Shown in pieces: positions 1-8,898 of a stretch of 64,000 nucleotides of DNA. The DNA lies in assembly GCF_012844345.1 (NCBI RefSeq), contig NZ_CP051625.1:3658001-3722000 (forward strand), in the 5' to 3' direction. Position 1 is the first letter of the stretch. Each line of letters opens with the position of its first letter. The translations under genes and the position numbers were made by a program. The notes beneath the pieces were generated by a model. The model searched no databases, had not been told where the DNA came from, and saw only the letters and a program-made list of their open reading frames with translations. The stretch is from Pseudomonas sp. gcc21. Lineage in GTDB: Bacteria > Pseudomonadota > Gammaproteobacteria > Pseudomonadales > Pseudomonadaceae.

Positions 1-864
1 CGAATACTCGGTAAGTACATGCTCGCCGGCGTGGAAAAAGCGGCTGGCCTGGTTGCCAAGCTCGACGCGGTGGTCTCGCTGGGCTACCAGCTGCATTTCG
101 ATGCGGTTGTGCGCGCCGTCGTACCGGGCCCGGTGACGGAAATTAGCGCGGTCAAAGTCCGATCCGATTTTCTGATTCACCACGTCCAGGACGTGCAGGT
201 TGAATTCCGCGGTGACACCCGCCGCATCGTCGTAGGCTGCCTCAAGGATCTCGACGGGTTTGACCAGGTCAACACCGATCAGCAGCCTGCCATGCGTGCC
301 GCAGTCGCGGTGGATATTGCGCAGAAGCCGAAGCGCGTCGGGGCGGGCAAAATTGCCGATCGACGAGCCGGGGTAGAAGAATACCGGCGGTGCGTCGGGA
401 CATTCGCCGAGCAGGTTGGACAGCTCAAGATCACGGGTGAAATCGCTGACAACCCCAATGCATTCGACATCCGGGTTGTGAGCGGCCACTTCAATCAGCG
501 AGCTTTGCAGGAAATCGCCGGCAATATCGACTCCGACCAGACGTTCAGGGCAAACCTGCTGGAGCCATTGACGCGACTTGCCGCAGTCCCCACATCCCAG
601 GTCGACCCACTGCGCGCCGGCTGGCAGCGCGTTGGCTATGTCGCTGGCATAACGGCGGAAAATGCCGGCTTCAGCACGGGTAGGGTAATACTCGTTGAGT
701 TCGCAGATGCGGTTGAACAGCTGGCATCCGGCGTCATCGTAAAAATATTTGGAATCAATCCGGGCGGTGGGTTGCAGCAGTCCGTCGAGCAGGCTGGCTT
801 TTTCCTGGATCTCGTCGTGGTGTAACGCATTTTCTATACGCGGGAGTGGCAGGGCAATATTCAC
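1..864 (-). CDS. egtD: L-histidine N-alpha-methyltransferase EgtD, 3' end cut by window edge
   Basis: The first 288 codons of an EgtD-family methyltransferase are visible and the frame is still open at base 1. A SAM-binding loop VDLGCGDCGKS lies near residues 87-97. The family hallmark FYPGSSIGNF is near residues 163-172, and LNEYYPTR near 56-63 fits the histidine-binding region. Known family members trimethylate histidine to hercynine, the first step of ergothioneine synthesis, and are about 320 residues long, so roughly 30 residues are missing. The start is GTG at 864, chosen because GAGG stands six bases upstream and no better in-frame start is present. It lies 87 bases downstream of darP on the same strand. 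The partner sulfoxide synthase (EgtB type) would be expected beyond the left edge, which cannot be seen. Confidence 0.9.
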   Translation of the reverse strand, partial: MNIALPLPRIENALHHDEIQEKASLLDGLLQPTARIDSKYFYDDAGCQLFNRICELNEYYPTRAEAGIFRRYASDIANALPAGAQWVDLGCGDCGKSRQWLQQVCPERLVGVDIAGDFLQSSLIEVAAHNPDVECIGVVSDFTRDLELSNLLGECPDAPPVFFYPGSSIGNFARPDALRLLRNIHRDCGTHGRLLIGVDLVKPVEILEAAYDDAAGVTAEFNLHVLDVVNQKIGSDFDRANFRHRARYDGAHNRIEMQLVAQRDHRVELGNQASRFFHAGEHVLTEYS

Positions 865-951
865 GTGGAGCCTCAGCGTCAGGTCTACGACTTCTGAAGC
901 TAGCAGCCGCGCGCCGCTTTCGCCAATCGACGCAGGCCTGGTGGGATTATC

Positions 952-1473
952 TCACTCGTCGTCTTCCACTATCCCGCGGATCAGCTTGAACAACTTGCGT
1001 GATGCGGCCGGCGGCTTGTTCTCTGCCGTTTCCTTGGAAGCCTGACGAACCAGTTGCCGAAGCTGCTGGCGATCGGTTTCCGGATAGAGTGCGATAAAGG
1101 CGTCCTGTTCTTCCGGTTTGCCGGTCAGCAGCCGGTCACGCCAGCGTTCGAGTTGATGAAAGTGCTGGGCGTGCGCCTGGCTGCTGCTGTCCAGTCGGTC
1201 GACGTAGGCCTGTATGGCTTCGATATCCTGATCACGCATCAGCTTTCCGACAAAGCTAAGGTGGCGTTTAAGCGCGCCGCGTGCAGTGTGCCGGTGTGCT
1301 TCGTCGAGCGCCCGGCGCAGCTTGTCGGTCAGCTCGAGTTTATCCAGTTGAGCGGGCTTCAACTCGGTCAGGCGGCGGCCAAGTTCCTGCAGCTCGTGCA
1401 GCTCGCGTTTAACCTGGGTTTTGCTTTTGCCCTCGTCTTCGTCATTCTGCTCTTCGTCGTGAAAATCTGTCAT
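952..1473 (-). CDS. darP: DarP/YjgA dual-action 50S assembly protein (DUF615)
   Basis: A 173-residue, highly charged, helix-rich protein with an acidic N-terminus (MTDFHDEEQNDED) followed by the family core KRELHELQELGRRLTELKP near residues 21-39. It ends in an acidic EDDE tail. The family binds the peptidyl-transferase region of maturing 50S subunits and aids late assembly. I use ATG 1473, which gives the usual family length; an upstream in-frame start at 1518 adds 15 unconserved-looking residues. It is divergent from pmbA, about 100 bases away, the usual pseudomonad arrangement. Confidence 0.93.
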   Translation of the reverse strand: MTDFHDEEQNDEDEGKSKTQVKRELHELQELGRRLTELKPAQLDKLELTDKLRRALDEAHRHTARGALKRHLSFVGKLMRDQDIEAIQAYVDRLDSSSQAHAQHFHQLERWRDRLLTGKPEEQDAFIALYPETDRQQLRQLVRQASKETAENKPPAASRKLFKLIRGIVEDDE

Positions 1474-1575
1474 GGTGATTCCGTTACGGCCTTTCGCCGG
1501 GTCTGTTCGATGCGCCATGATACCCGTTCACACTGCGACTGTCCGGAGTACAATGGCGGCCACAAAGGAGAACTT

Positions 1576-2934
1576 ATGACTGATAACCTGCCTACCCGGA
1601 ACGATGATCCCCAGGCGTTGCAAACTGCTCTCGAGCAGCGTGTGGCATTCATTCTGGACGAGTCGAAACGTCAGGGCGCTTCAGCCTGCGAGGTGGTCGT
1701 AAGCCACAACACCGGCCTCTCCGTCGGCGTACGCCAGGGCGAAGTGGAAAACGTTGAATTCAATCGTGATCAGGGCTTTGGTATTACGCTGTATTCGGGT
1801 CAGCGCAAGGGCTCTGCCAGCACATCGGATACCTCCGATGAGGCTATTCGGTCAGCTATCGAAGCCGCCCTGGTTATCGCCCGTCACGCCTCTGAAGATC
1901 CTTTTGCCGGGCTTGCCGATCCTGACCTGATGGCCAGGGATCTGCCGGATCTGGACCTGTACCATCCCTGGGAGCTGGGCGCCGAAGAGGCCATTCAGCG
2001 TGCCCTGGACAGCGAGGCGGCAGCGCTTTCGCTGGACAGCCGGCTGAGCAGCGATGGCTCGCATGTAAGCAGCCACCAGGGTTGCAGAGTCTACGGTAAC
2101 AGCAACGGGTTCATTGGCAGCTCGATTGGAACGCGGCACAGCGTAGCGACTCTGACCATCGCGGCTGATGCGCAGGGTATGCAGCGCGATTACTGGTACG
2201 GTGTCGACCGGATTGCGCAGCGCTTGCCGACTGCCGAGGCGCTCGGTCGCAAAGCGGCCGAGCGTACCTTGTCGCGACTGGGTGCGCGGTCGATCAAGAC
2301 CGCCAAGGTCCCGGTGCTCTTTGCTGCGGATCAGGCTGCCGGGTTACTTGGGCACCTCGTCGGCGCCATTGCTGGCGGAGCCGTCTATCGGCAATCCACG
2401 TTCCTGCTGGATGCGCTGGGTCAGCCAGTATTCCCCGAGTGGGTGACCATTGATGAACGTCCCCATCTGAAGCAGGCGCTGGGCAGTACTGCCTTCGACG
2501 GCGATGGCCTGGCGACGCGAGAGAAATCCTTCATCGAGCGTGGCGTGTTGCAAAGCTGGATTCTGGGCACCTATTCCGGGCGCAAGCTGGGCTTGCCGAG
2601 CACAGCCAATGCAGGTGGTGTCAACAACCTGCACGTGTCCTGCAATGTTCCGGGTGGTATGGATGTCTTGCTCAAGGAAATGGGCACCGGTTTGCTGGTC
2701 ACCGAGCTGATGGGGCAGGGCGTGAATGGCGTGACAGGCGACTATTCCCGCGGCGCCGGTGGGTTCTGGGTCGAAAACGGTGAGATCGCTTTCCCGGTGA
2801 AGGAAGTGACTATTGCCGGCAATCTGCGGGACATGTTCGCCAATTTGCGCTGTGTTGGTGCGGATGAAGAACGGCGCGGTAATTATCTGACCGGCAGCTG
2901 GCTAGTGGATGGCATGACAGTGGGTGGTGAGTAG
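1576..2934 (+). CDS. pmbA: Metalloprotease subunit PmbA/TldE
   Basis: A 452-residue protein of the PmbA/TldD family (modulator of DNA gyrase, U62). Typical segments are visible: GLSVGVRQGEVENVEFNRD near residues 46-64, and a glycine-rich C-terminal half with STANAGGVNNLHV and GVNGVTGDYSRGAGGFWV. In characterised systems TldE partners TldD, which carries the zinc site; together they process peptides such as microcins and degrade antitoxins. TldD is not in this window. The start ATG 1576 is preceded by AAAGGAG at 1564-1570. The open frame extends upstream to 1054, but that stretch is antisense to darP. The gene converges on ptsO with only 12 bases between the stops. Confidence 0.95.
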   Translation: MTDNLPTRNDDPQALQTALEQRVAFILDESKRQGASACEVVVSHNTGLSVGVRQGEVENVEFNRDQGFGITLYSGQRKGSASTSDTSDEAIRSAIEAALVIARHASEDPFAGLADPDLMARDLPDLDLYHPWELGAEEAIQRALDSEAAALSLDSRLSSDGSHVSSHQGCRVYGNSNGFIGSSIGTRHSVATLTIAADAQGMQRDYWYGVDRIAQRLPTAEALGRKAAERTLSRLGARSIKTAKVPVLFAADQAAGLLGHLVGAIAGGAVYRQSTFLLDALGQPVFPEWVTIDERPHLKQALGSTAFDGDGLATREKSFIERGVLQSWILGTYSGRKLGLPSTANAGGVNNLHVSCNVPGGMDVLLKEMGTGLLVTELMGQGVNGVTGDYSRGAGGFWVENGEIAFPVKEVTIAGNLRDMFANLRCVGADEERRGNYLTGSWLVDGMTVGGE

Positions 2935-2946
2935 TACGCGTTTCGG

Positions 2947-3219
2947 CTACTCGCCTTCCTCAAAGTAGTTGTTGACCAGTGCCGTCAGCTCTTGCATGGC
3001 CTGGTCAGCCTGCTGGCCCTCGCAGGCGATGCAGATCTCGGTACCCTTGCTAGCAGCCAGCATCATCACCTGCATGATGCTTTTGCCATTGACCATCTGA
3101 TCCTCGTTGCAACCGATGCGGATATCGCAGTCATAACGGTTCGCTATACCGACGAATTTAGCGGCTGCCCGTGCGTGCAGACCTAACTTGTTGATGATCT
3201 CGAGGTTGGCTTTTGGCAT
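2947..3219 (-). CDS. ptsO: Phosphocarrier protein NPr (nitrogen PTS)
   Basis: A 90-residue HPr-fold protein. The phosphorylated histidine is His15 in KLGLHARAA, and NGKSIMQVM near 44-52 matches the regulatory-serine region of the family. NPr passes phosphate from EI-Ntr (PtsP) to EIIA-Ntr (PtsN), a signalling chain rather than a sugar importer. It is the last gene of the block rpoN-hpf-ptsN-rapZ-ptsO, starting one base after the rapZ stop, so translational coupling is likely. Slightly acidic C-terminus (FEEGE) is normal. Confidence 0.96.
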   Translation of the reverse strand: MPKANLEIINKLGLHARAAAKFVGIANRYDCDIRIGCNEDQMVNGKSIMQVMMLAASKGTEICIACEGQQADQAMQELTALVNNYFEEGE

Positions 3220-3220
3220 G

Positions 3221-4075
3221 TCAGGGCAGGTCGCGGTGTCGTATTTGCAGGTTGGGGGTATGCGCGCTCAGCTCCCGGACCAGGCGCTCGGCAATATAAA
3301 CGGAGCGGTGATGCCCGCCGGTACAGCCAATGCCGACGCTCATATAGCTGCGTTCGCCGGCAGCGTAGCGGGGTAGCCACTTCGCCAGAAAATTGTAAAT
3401 GTCCTGATACATCTCCTGAACTTCCTGCTCCCCTTCAAGGTAATCACAGATTTCCTTGTCCTTGCCACAAAACGGGCGTAACTCGGCTTTCCAGTAAGGG
3501 TTGGGCAGGCAGCGCACATCGAACACCAGGTCAGCATCGACCGGTACGCCACGTTTGAATCCGAACGACTGGATCAGTACCGAGGGGGCATTACCGTCGC
3601 TGCTGAGTAGACGTTGTTTAAGCAGATCGCGCAGCTGGTACAAGGTCAGATGACTGGTATCGATCTTGAGATTGGCCAGGTCGATGATCGGCTCGAGCAG
3701 GCGCAGCTCCGCCGCAATGGCTTCGCCCAAGGATTTGCTTTCATCGGTCAGCGGGTGTTTGCGGCGCGTTTCCGAGAAGCGCTTGATAAGCACTTCGTCG
3801 GTAGCCGCGAGAAACAGCACATCACAGCGAATACCGGTATCGCGTACCCTCTGTAATATCTCGGGAAAGCGCTCGAGGTCGCTCGCCAGGTTACGCGCAT
3901 CAATACTGATCGCTACCTTCGGCAGATGTTGGTCGGTGTCGTTGGCCTGTCTGGCCAGTTCGGGAAGCAACCCGGCGGGCAGGTTGTCGATGCAGTAGAA
4001 ACCGTTGTCTTCCAACAGATGCAGTGCGGTACTTTTGCCGGAGCCGGACCGGCCACTGACCACAACCAGGCGCAT
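3221..4075 (-). CDS. rapZ: RNase adapter protein RapZ
   Basis: A 284-residue protein with a Walker A motif GRSGSGKS at residues 8-15. The C-terminal RapZ signature [20 protein letters not shown] follows. In Enterobacteria RapZ delivers the sRNA GlmZ to RNase E and senses glucosamine-6-phosphate; in Pseudomonas the conserved gene is known mainly by its rpoN-locus position and its exact RNA target is less clear. Start ATG 4075 follows the ptsN stop by six bases, with a purine-rich GAGGGGAG inside the end of ptsN as ribosome site. Confidence 0.96.
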   Translation of the reverse strand: MRLVVVSGRSGSGKSTALHLLEDNGFYCIDNLPAGLLPELARQANDTDQHLPKVAISIDARNLASDLERFPEILQRVRDTGIRCDVLFLAATDEVLIKRFSETRRKHPLTDESKSLGEAIAAELRLLEPIIDLANLKIDTSHLTLYQLRDLLKQRLLSSDGNAPSVLIQSFGFKRGVPVDADLVFDVRCLPNPYWKAELRPFCGKDKEICDYLEGEQEVQEMYQDIYNFLAKWLPRYAAGERSYMSVGIGCTGGHHRSVYIAERLVRELSAHTPNLQIRHRDLP

Positions 4076-4081
4076 GGTTCG

Positions 4082-4546
4082 TTAACTCCCCTCGTCGGTG
4101 CCGACCATCACTTCATAGAGAGTCTGGGCATCGGGTGATTGGCGCAGGGCTTCTCGCAGCGCTTGCTGGTCGAGCTTCTCTGCAAGCATCTTGAGAATCT
4201 GCAAATGTTCTTCAGTCGCTTCCTGCGGCACCAGCAGCACAAATATCAGGTCGACCGGTTCGCCATCCAGGGCGTCGAAATCGATCTTGCTGTCGAGCTG
4301 TAACAGTGAGCCTATCGCTTGCGTGCATCCAGGCATGCGGCAGTGGGGAATGGCTATGCCATGTCCGAATCCGGTCGAGCCGAGTTTCTCCCGGGCAACC
4401 AGGCTTTCGAAAATCGCGTCGGGATCCAGGTTGGTGTGCTGGGAGACCAATTTGCCGATCAGCTCCAGCACACGTTTCTTGGATGCCCCCTGCACACCTG
4501 CAAAGGTGCGCTCGGGGGTCAGGATATGGTTTATTTGCATGGTCAC
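4082..4546 (-). CDS. ptsN: Nitrogen-PTS enzyme EIIA-Ntr
   Basis: A 154-residue PTS EIIA type-2 domain protein. The phosphorylated histidine is His68 in GIAIPH, with GFGHG just before it. Unphosphorylated EIIA-Ntr is known to bind and regulate potassium transporters/sensors and metabolic enzymes; in Pseudomonas putida it also affects polyhydroxyalkanoate and carbon flow. It lies between hpf (15 bases upstream) and rapZ (6 bases downstream) on the same strand, in the standard order of the rpoN block. Nothing is missing from the domain. Confidence 0.96.
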   Translation of the reverse strand: MTMQINHILTPERTFAGVQGASKKRVLELIGKLVSQHTNLDPDAIFESLVAREKLGSTGFGHGIAIPHCRMPGCTQAIGSLLQLDSKIDFDALDGEPVDLIFVLLVPQEATEEHLQILKMLAEKLDQQALREALRQSPDAQTLYEVMVGTDEGS

Positions 4547-4561
4547 GCGGCGTTGTTGGCC

Positions 4562-4870
4562 TTAGCGGTCGTTGACGCCTTGTAGGCGATTGAGGTTCTT
4601 TTCCTTGTACTTGATCAGCTGGCGATCAAGCTTGTCGATCAGCATGTCAATTGCCGCATACATGTCAGTATGTTCTGCATTGGCGACCACCTCCCCCCCG
4701 GAAACATGAAGAATGGCTTCGGCCTTCTGGCGCAGTTTTTCAACTTCAAGGATGACCTGGACGTTCGTAATCTTGTCGAAATGCCGCTCGATGCGTGCCA
4801 TTTTTTCAGTGACGTAATCACGTAATCCGTCAGTGAGCTCGAGTTGGTGACCGCTGATATTGAGTTGCAT
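4562..4870 (-). CDS. hpf: Ribosome hibernation promoting factor, short form
   Basis: A 102-residue HPF/YfiA-family protein beginning MQLNISGHQLELTDGLRDYV, the typical first strand and helix. The basic DRQLIKYKEKNL stretch near the C-terminus contacts 16S rRNA in known members. The length corresponds to the short form that with RMF makes 100S dimers in gammaproteobacteria; the long-form C-terminal dimerisation domain is absent. It sits 76 bases downstream of rpoN and upstream of ptsN, as in other pseudomonads. Confidence 0.95.
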   Translation of the reverse strand: MQLNISGHQLELTDGLRDYVTEKMARIERHFDKITNVQVILEVEKLRQKAEAILHVSGGEVVANAEHTDMYAAIDMLIDKLDRQLIKYKEKNLNRLQGVNDR

Positions 4871-4946
4871 ACGGCTTCTCCTGATTGGCTTTATGTTACT
4901 GGGTGAACCCGATCACCCGGTGGTGCCACTTTGATTCCTTATACTG

Positions 4947-6449
4947 TCAAACCAGTCGCTTGCGTTCGCTCGAAGGAGCGATGTTGAGTGATTCCCGGTA
5001 TTTGGCAATAGTCCGGCGGGCCACGTGAATACCCTGTTCCTCCAGTAAACCAGCGATCTTGCTATCGCTCAATGGTTTCTTCGGGTTTTCAGCCGCAACC
5101 AGTTTTCTGATCAGCGCGCGGATGGCGGTTGATGAAAACTCGCCACCTTCGCTGGTGCTTACGTGGCTCGAGAAAAAGTATTTGAGTTCGAATATTCCGC
5201 GCGGGGTGTGCATGAACTTCTGCGTGGTGACGCGCGATATTGTCGATTCATGCATGCCGACTGCCTCGGCAATGTCATGCAGCACGAGTGGCTTCATCGC
5301 CTCTTCGCCATGCTCGAGGAATCCGCGTTGATGCTCGACGATCTGCGTAGCGACCTTCATCAGCGTCTCGTTGCGGCTCTGCAGGCTCTTGATGAACCAG
5401 CGCGCCTCCTGCAGATGATTACGCAGGTAGGTGTTGTCGTTACTGCTATCGGCGCGGCGCACCATGGAGGCGTAAGTGTTATTGACCCGCACCTTGGGTA
5501 CCGATTCCTGGTTCAGCTCGACCACCCAGCGGTTGCTGTCGCGGCGCACGATGACGTCCGGAATAACGTACTCGGCCTCACCGGAGGCGATTTCCGAACC
5601 GGGCCTGGGATTGAGCGTCTGAATCAGCGCAATGGCGTCGCGCAGCTGATCTTCTTTCAGCTTCGAACGGCGCATCAGTTGGGTGAAGTCGCGGCTTCCG
5701 AGCAGTTCAAGGTGATTGTCGACCACCCGCCGGGCCTGCTCGAGCATGGGGGTGTCAGCTGGTAACTGGCGTAGTTGTAGCAGCAGGCATTCGCGCAAGT
5801 CACGGGCAGCCACGCCAACCGGCTCGAACTGCTGGAGTCTGTGAAGCACCATTTCGACTTCGTCGAGATCTGCTTCCAGCTCAGGGTCGAGGGAGGAAAG
5901 GATGTCCTCCAGCGATTCCTGCAGATAGCCGTCAGCGTTGATCCCATCGATCAGCGCTACGGCGATCTGATAATCCGTTTCGGACATGGGAATCAGGTTC
6001 AGCTGCCATTCAAGGTGGCTTTGCAGGGTTTCGCCGGTGCCGGTGCGCGAGGTGAAGTCCCAGTCTTCGTCATCGTTACTGGGCAGCGAGCTGGCTGAGG
6101 TCTGATAAACGTCTTCCCATTGGGTGTCGACGGGCAGTTCGTTGGGTATCTGCTCGTTCCAGCTACCTTCTTCCTGCGCCTGGCCGTGCTGTTCGATGGC
6201 ATCAAGCGCGACGGGCTCGGGCAGGGTGACCGCCGGGGCGTCATCGTGATCGGACGCGTTATTGCTGGTATCGCCAGAAAAATCGTCATCGCCATCATCC
6301 GCCATTTCAAGCAACGGATTGGCTTCGAGCGCTTCCTGAACCTCCTGCTGAAGATCCAGGCTGGAAAGTTGAAGCAAACGGATGGCCTGCTGCAGCTGAG
6401 GCGTCATGGTCAGCTGCTGCCCCATCTTGAGGACGAGCGTTGGTTTCAT
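4947..6449 (-). CDS. rpoN: RNA polymerase sigma-54 factor RpoN
   Basis: A 500-residue sigma-54. Region I at the N-terminus is glutamine/leucine rich ([20 protein letters not shown], about residues 9-28) and is the part contacted by enhancer-binding ATPases. An acidic region II follows at about 45-140. The core-binding and DNA-binding domains come next, ending with the invariant RpoN box [10 protein letters not shown] at 477-486. RpoN directs transcription from -24/-12 promoters for nitrogen assimilation, flagella and other functions. It is downstream of lptB on the same strand with a 90-base gap. Confidence 0.97.
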   Translation of the reverse strand: MKPTLVLKMGQQLTMTPQLQQAIRLLQLSSLDLQQEVQEALEANPLLEMADDGDDDFSGDTSNNASDHDDAPAVTLPEPVALDAIEQHGQAQEEGSWNEQIPNELPVDTQWEDVYQTSASSLPSNDDEDWDFTSRTGTGETLQSHLEWQLNLIPMSETDYQIAVALIDGINADGYLQESLEDILSSLDPELEADLDEVEMVLHRLQQFEPVGVAARDLRECLLLQLRQLPADTPMLEQARRVVDNHLELLGSRDFTQLMRRSKLKEDQLRDAIALIQTLNPRPGSEIASGEAEYVIPDVIVRRDSNRWVVELNQESVPKVRVNNTYASMVRRADSSNDNTYLRNHLQEARWFIKSLQSRNETLMKVATQIVEHQRGFLEHGEEAMKPLVLHDIAEAVGMHESTISRVTTQKFMHTPRGIFELKYFFSSHVSTSEGGEFSSTAIRALIRKLVAAENPKKPLSDSKIAGLLEEQGIHVARRTIAKYRESLNIAPSSERKRLV

Positions 6450-6539
6450 TTTCCGGTGAACTACCTTGTGCGCTGAATCAGAACCGTGAAAGCGCCGTGG
6501 CGCTTTGCCTTTAAGATCATGCCTGAAGCCAAGCGGCTT

Positions 6540-7265
6540 TTATAGACGGAAGGCGTGACCGAGGTAGACGTCCCTCACCAATTGATTGGATAGCACGGTT
6601 TCCGCATCTCCTTCGGCGATGATGTGTCCGTCGTTGACGATGTATGCCTTGTCACAAATATCCAGCGTTTCACGGACGTTGTGATCCGTGATCAGAACGC
6701 CTATGTCCTTGTCCTTGAGGTGCTGGATGATTTGCTTGATATCGTTGACCGATATCGGGTCGACCCCTGCAAACGGTTCATCAAGCAGAATGAAACGGGG
6801 CTCGGTGGCCAACGCCCGGGCAATTTCGGCTCGTCTGCGCTCACCGCCGGACAGGCTCATACCCTTGCTGTCCTTCAGGTGATGGATATGGAACTCACGC
6901 AAGAGGGCTTCCAGTTTGCCTTCGCGACCCTTGCGATTGAGGTCCTTGCGGGTCTCGAGAATTGCCATGATATTTTCGCCCACGGTCAGTTTGCGAAAGA
7001 TCGACGCTTCCTGAGGCAAATAGCCGATGCCCTGGCGGGCGCGGCCATGCATGGGCAGGCCCGTTACATCTACTCCATTGATCTGGATCTTTCCTTCGTC
7101 GGCTTTCACTAGCCCAACGATCATGTAGAAGCAGGTCGTTTTGCCTGCACCGTTAGGCCCCAGCAGACCCACGACTTCGCCGCTGGTGATCGACAGGGAG
7201 ACATCCCGCACCACTTTGCGCGATTTGTAGGCTTTGGCCAGATGGTGCGCCTGTAGCTTAATCAT
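6540..7265 (-). CDS. lptB: LPS export ABC transporter ATPase LptB
   Basis: A 241-residue ABC ATPase. Walker A GPNGAGKT is at 36-43, the Q-loop region YLPQEASIF at about 82-90, the signature LSGGE at 138-142 and Walker B with the catalytic Glu (LLDEP) at 160-164. LptB powers extraction of lipopolysaccharide from the inner membrane with LptFG. It overlaps the end of lptA by eight bases, and rpoN follows, so identity is secure from sequence and context together. Confidence 0.97.
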   Translation of the reverse strand: MIKLQAHHLAKAYKSRKVVRDVSLSITSGEVVGLLGPNGAGKTTCFYMIVGLVKADEGKIQINGVDVTGLPMHGRARQGIGYLPQEASIFRKLTVGENIMAILETRKDLNRKGREGKLEALLREFHIHHLKDSKGMSLSGGERRRAEIARALATEPRFILLDEPFAGVDPISVNDIKQIIQHLKDKDIGVLITDHNVRETLDICDKAYIVNDGHIIAEGDAETVLSNQLVRDVYLGHAFRL

Positions 7266-7797
7266 CGGTGGCCGGCTCCGGCGCGGGCTTGCGATTGCGC
7301 GGTTGAATCACCATTTCGATGCGCTCGGGCTGTTCGGCATCGCCGCCAGGACGCCCGGCATCGACTACTTCTTCCGCGACGTTGTAGGTCACGTACTCGC
7401 CTTCGAAGGTGTTGCCGTCCTGGTCGAGATGAGCATTGGTGATCAGCACCACCCGTTCCTCGGCAGCAAAGTATTCAATGGTGCGGCTGCGTGCATTGAC
7501 TGGGCCTTTGCCGGGGTTGGGCGTCTGCTTGAACGTCGCGGGGTTGCCCACACTGACAATCTTGCGGACCTCGCCCTCGGCGTCAGTGGTCAGGGTTACT
7601 TCATTACCGGTCAGCCGCATGCTGCCCTGGGTCACGATGACGTCACCGGTATACACAGCGACGTTTTGCCGGTCATCGAGGTTGGCAGTATTGGCCTGAA
7701 TGCGAATGGGCTGGCTGCTGTCTTCAGGTAGGGCAGCTGCCTGAAAACAGGGGCCAAGCAACAGGGCAACAAGCGCCAGGGGTTTAACGCACCTCAT
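7258..7797 (-). CDS. lptA: Periplasmic LPS bridge protein LptA
   Basis: A 179-residue OstA-like protein with a cleavable signal peptide at about residues 1-22 (hydrophobic [10 protein letters not shown], then AAALPEDS). The repetitive beta-strand pattern of the family follows ([26 protein letters not shown] strands from about 30 on, including [12 protein letters not shown]). LptA forms the periplasmic bridge carrying LPS from LptC to LptD. A proline/acid-rich C-terminal tail ([14 protein letters not shown]) looks disordered. It overlaps lptC upstream by 14 bases and lptB downstream by 8 bases. Confidence 0.94.
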   Translation of the reverse strand: MRCVKPLALVALLLGPCFQAAALPEDSSQPIRIQANTANLDDRQNVAVYTGDVIVTQGSMRLTGNEVTLTTDAEGEVRKIVSVGNPATFKQTPNPGKGPVNARSRTIEYFAAEERVVLITNAHLDQDGNTFEGEYVTYNVAEEVVDAGRPGGDAEQPERIEMVIQPRNRKPAPEPATDD

Positions 7798-8365
7798 GTA
7801 GGCCTCTTACGTTGGACAGCAGCTGCATGCGGCCGTCTTGGAAATAGACATGCATGCCAGTGGCGGTAGTAACGCCGCTGACTGCTTCGATTCTAACGTC
7901 CTGATCGGTCTCGGCGTAATCCCTCGCAGGAAATACCGTCAGCGCCGATGTGGTCATTTGCGATATCGGCTCATCGGGTATGTCCTGTTTGAGCAATACA
8001 TCGTCGTTCAGCTGAACCCGGTCACCGCCTTCGGTGATCCACCCGGTTCGTGAGGTTACTAACCAGGGCTCTTGTTCGTCTGCACGGAAATACAGGAGAT
8101 TTGGCGCTTCCAGTCGGGTGCTGTCCTCGTTGGCAAGGTGCGTGGCGCGCTGGCTGGTCAGTTCATAGCGCACCGTGCCATCGGGATTGAGCATGGTGAT
8201 CTGGCTGTTTTCCATGAAAAAGTCGGGTTGGTTTGGATCATCCACCAGCACCGTTTCAGTGAAGCTGCCGGGTCGAATGTTCCAGTAGCCCATCGCCAGG
8301 GCGATCGCCAGCGCCAGGCCGACGATGGCGCCTACTACCAGATAACGAGGCGGATTGAAGCTCAC
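7784..8365 (-). CDS. lptC: LPS export membrane protein LptC
   Basis: A 193-residue protein with one N-terminal membrane anchor (about residues 7-26, YLVVGAIVGLALAIALAMGYW) and a periplasmic OstA-like fold containing PDFFMENSQI and LNPDGTVRYELTS. It receives LPS from LptBFG and hands it to LptA. The start is GTG 8365. It overlaps the kdsC stop by four bases (GTGA), which gives the usual family length; the longer frame to 8422 would put 19 residues from kdsC sequence ahead of the anchor. Confidence 0.92.
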   Translation of the reverse strand: MSFNPPRYLVVGAIVGLALAIALAMGYWNIRPGSFTETVLVDDPNQPDFFMENSQITMLNPDGTVRYELTSQRATHLANEDSTRLEAPNLLYFRADEQEPWLVTSRTGWITEGGDRVQLNDDVLLKQDIPDEPISQMTTSALTVFPARDYAETDQDVRIEAVSGVTTATGMHVYFQDGRMQLLSNVRGLHEVR

Positions 8366-8898
8366 AGGTAAGCAGCCTGCGCGGCATCGAGCGTGCCCTG
8401 GGCGCGCATGATGAATTCGCAAAATTCGCGCGCAGCGCCCATCCCGCCGGCATTGCGCGTAACACCGTGTGCGTGCTCGCGTACGAAAGAGTCGGCGCTG
8501 GCTACCGCCATGCCGAGCCCGACCTGACGCATGACCGGCAGATCAGGAAGGTCATCACCAAGAAAGGCGATCTGCTGATATTTGAGCTGCACCTGCTGGC
8601 GCAGTTCTTCCAGGGCGTTGAGCTTGTCTTCACGCCCCTGAATAAGATACTGAATGCCGAGGTTGGCGGCGCGCTTTTGTACCAAAGGGGAGTTGCGTCC
8701 GCTGATGATTGCAGTCTCGACACCCGAGGCGATGAGCATTTTGATGCCGTGGCCATCCAGCGTGTTGAAGGATTTGAACTCGGTGCCGTCCGGCATGAAG
8801 TACAGCCGTCCATCGGTCAATACGCCGTCGACATCAAAGATCGCCAGGCGTATGGCCTGGGCCCGTTCAAACAAATGCATTTCAGGGGGCTGATTCAT
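8362..8898 (-). CDS. kdsC: Kdo 8-phosphate phosphatase KdsC
   Basis: A 178-residue HAD phosphatase of the tetrameric, cap-less C0 type. The nucleophile motif DVDGVLTDG is at 22-30 and a GDDLPDL motif for Mg binding occurs in the C-terminal half. It releases phosphate from Kdo-8-phosphate to give Kdo for the LPS core. It overlaps kdsD (four bases) upstream and lptC downstream, consistent with a kdsD-kdsC-lptC-lptA-lptB transcript. Confidence 0.96.
   Translation of the reverse strand: MNQPPEMHLFERAQAIRLAIFDVDGVLTDGRLYFMPDGTEFKSFNTLDGHGIKMLIASGVETAIISGRNSPLVQKRAANLGIQYLIQGREDKLNALEELRQQVQLKYQQIAFLGDDLPDLPVMRQVGLGMAVASADSFVREHAHGVTRNAGGMGAAREFCEFIMRAQGTLDAAQAAYL

Noticed and set aside
19..825. 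A 268-codon open frame on the plus strand
   Set aside because: It is antisense to egtD, whose motifs are clear on the minus strand.
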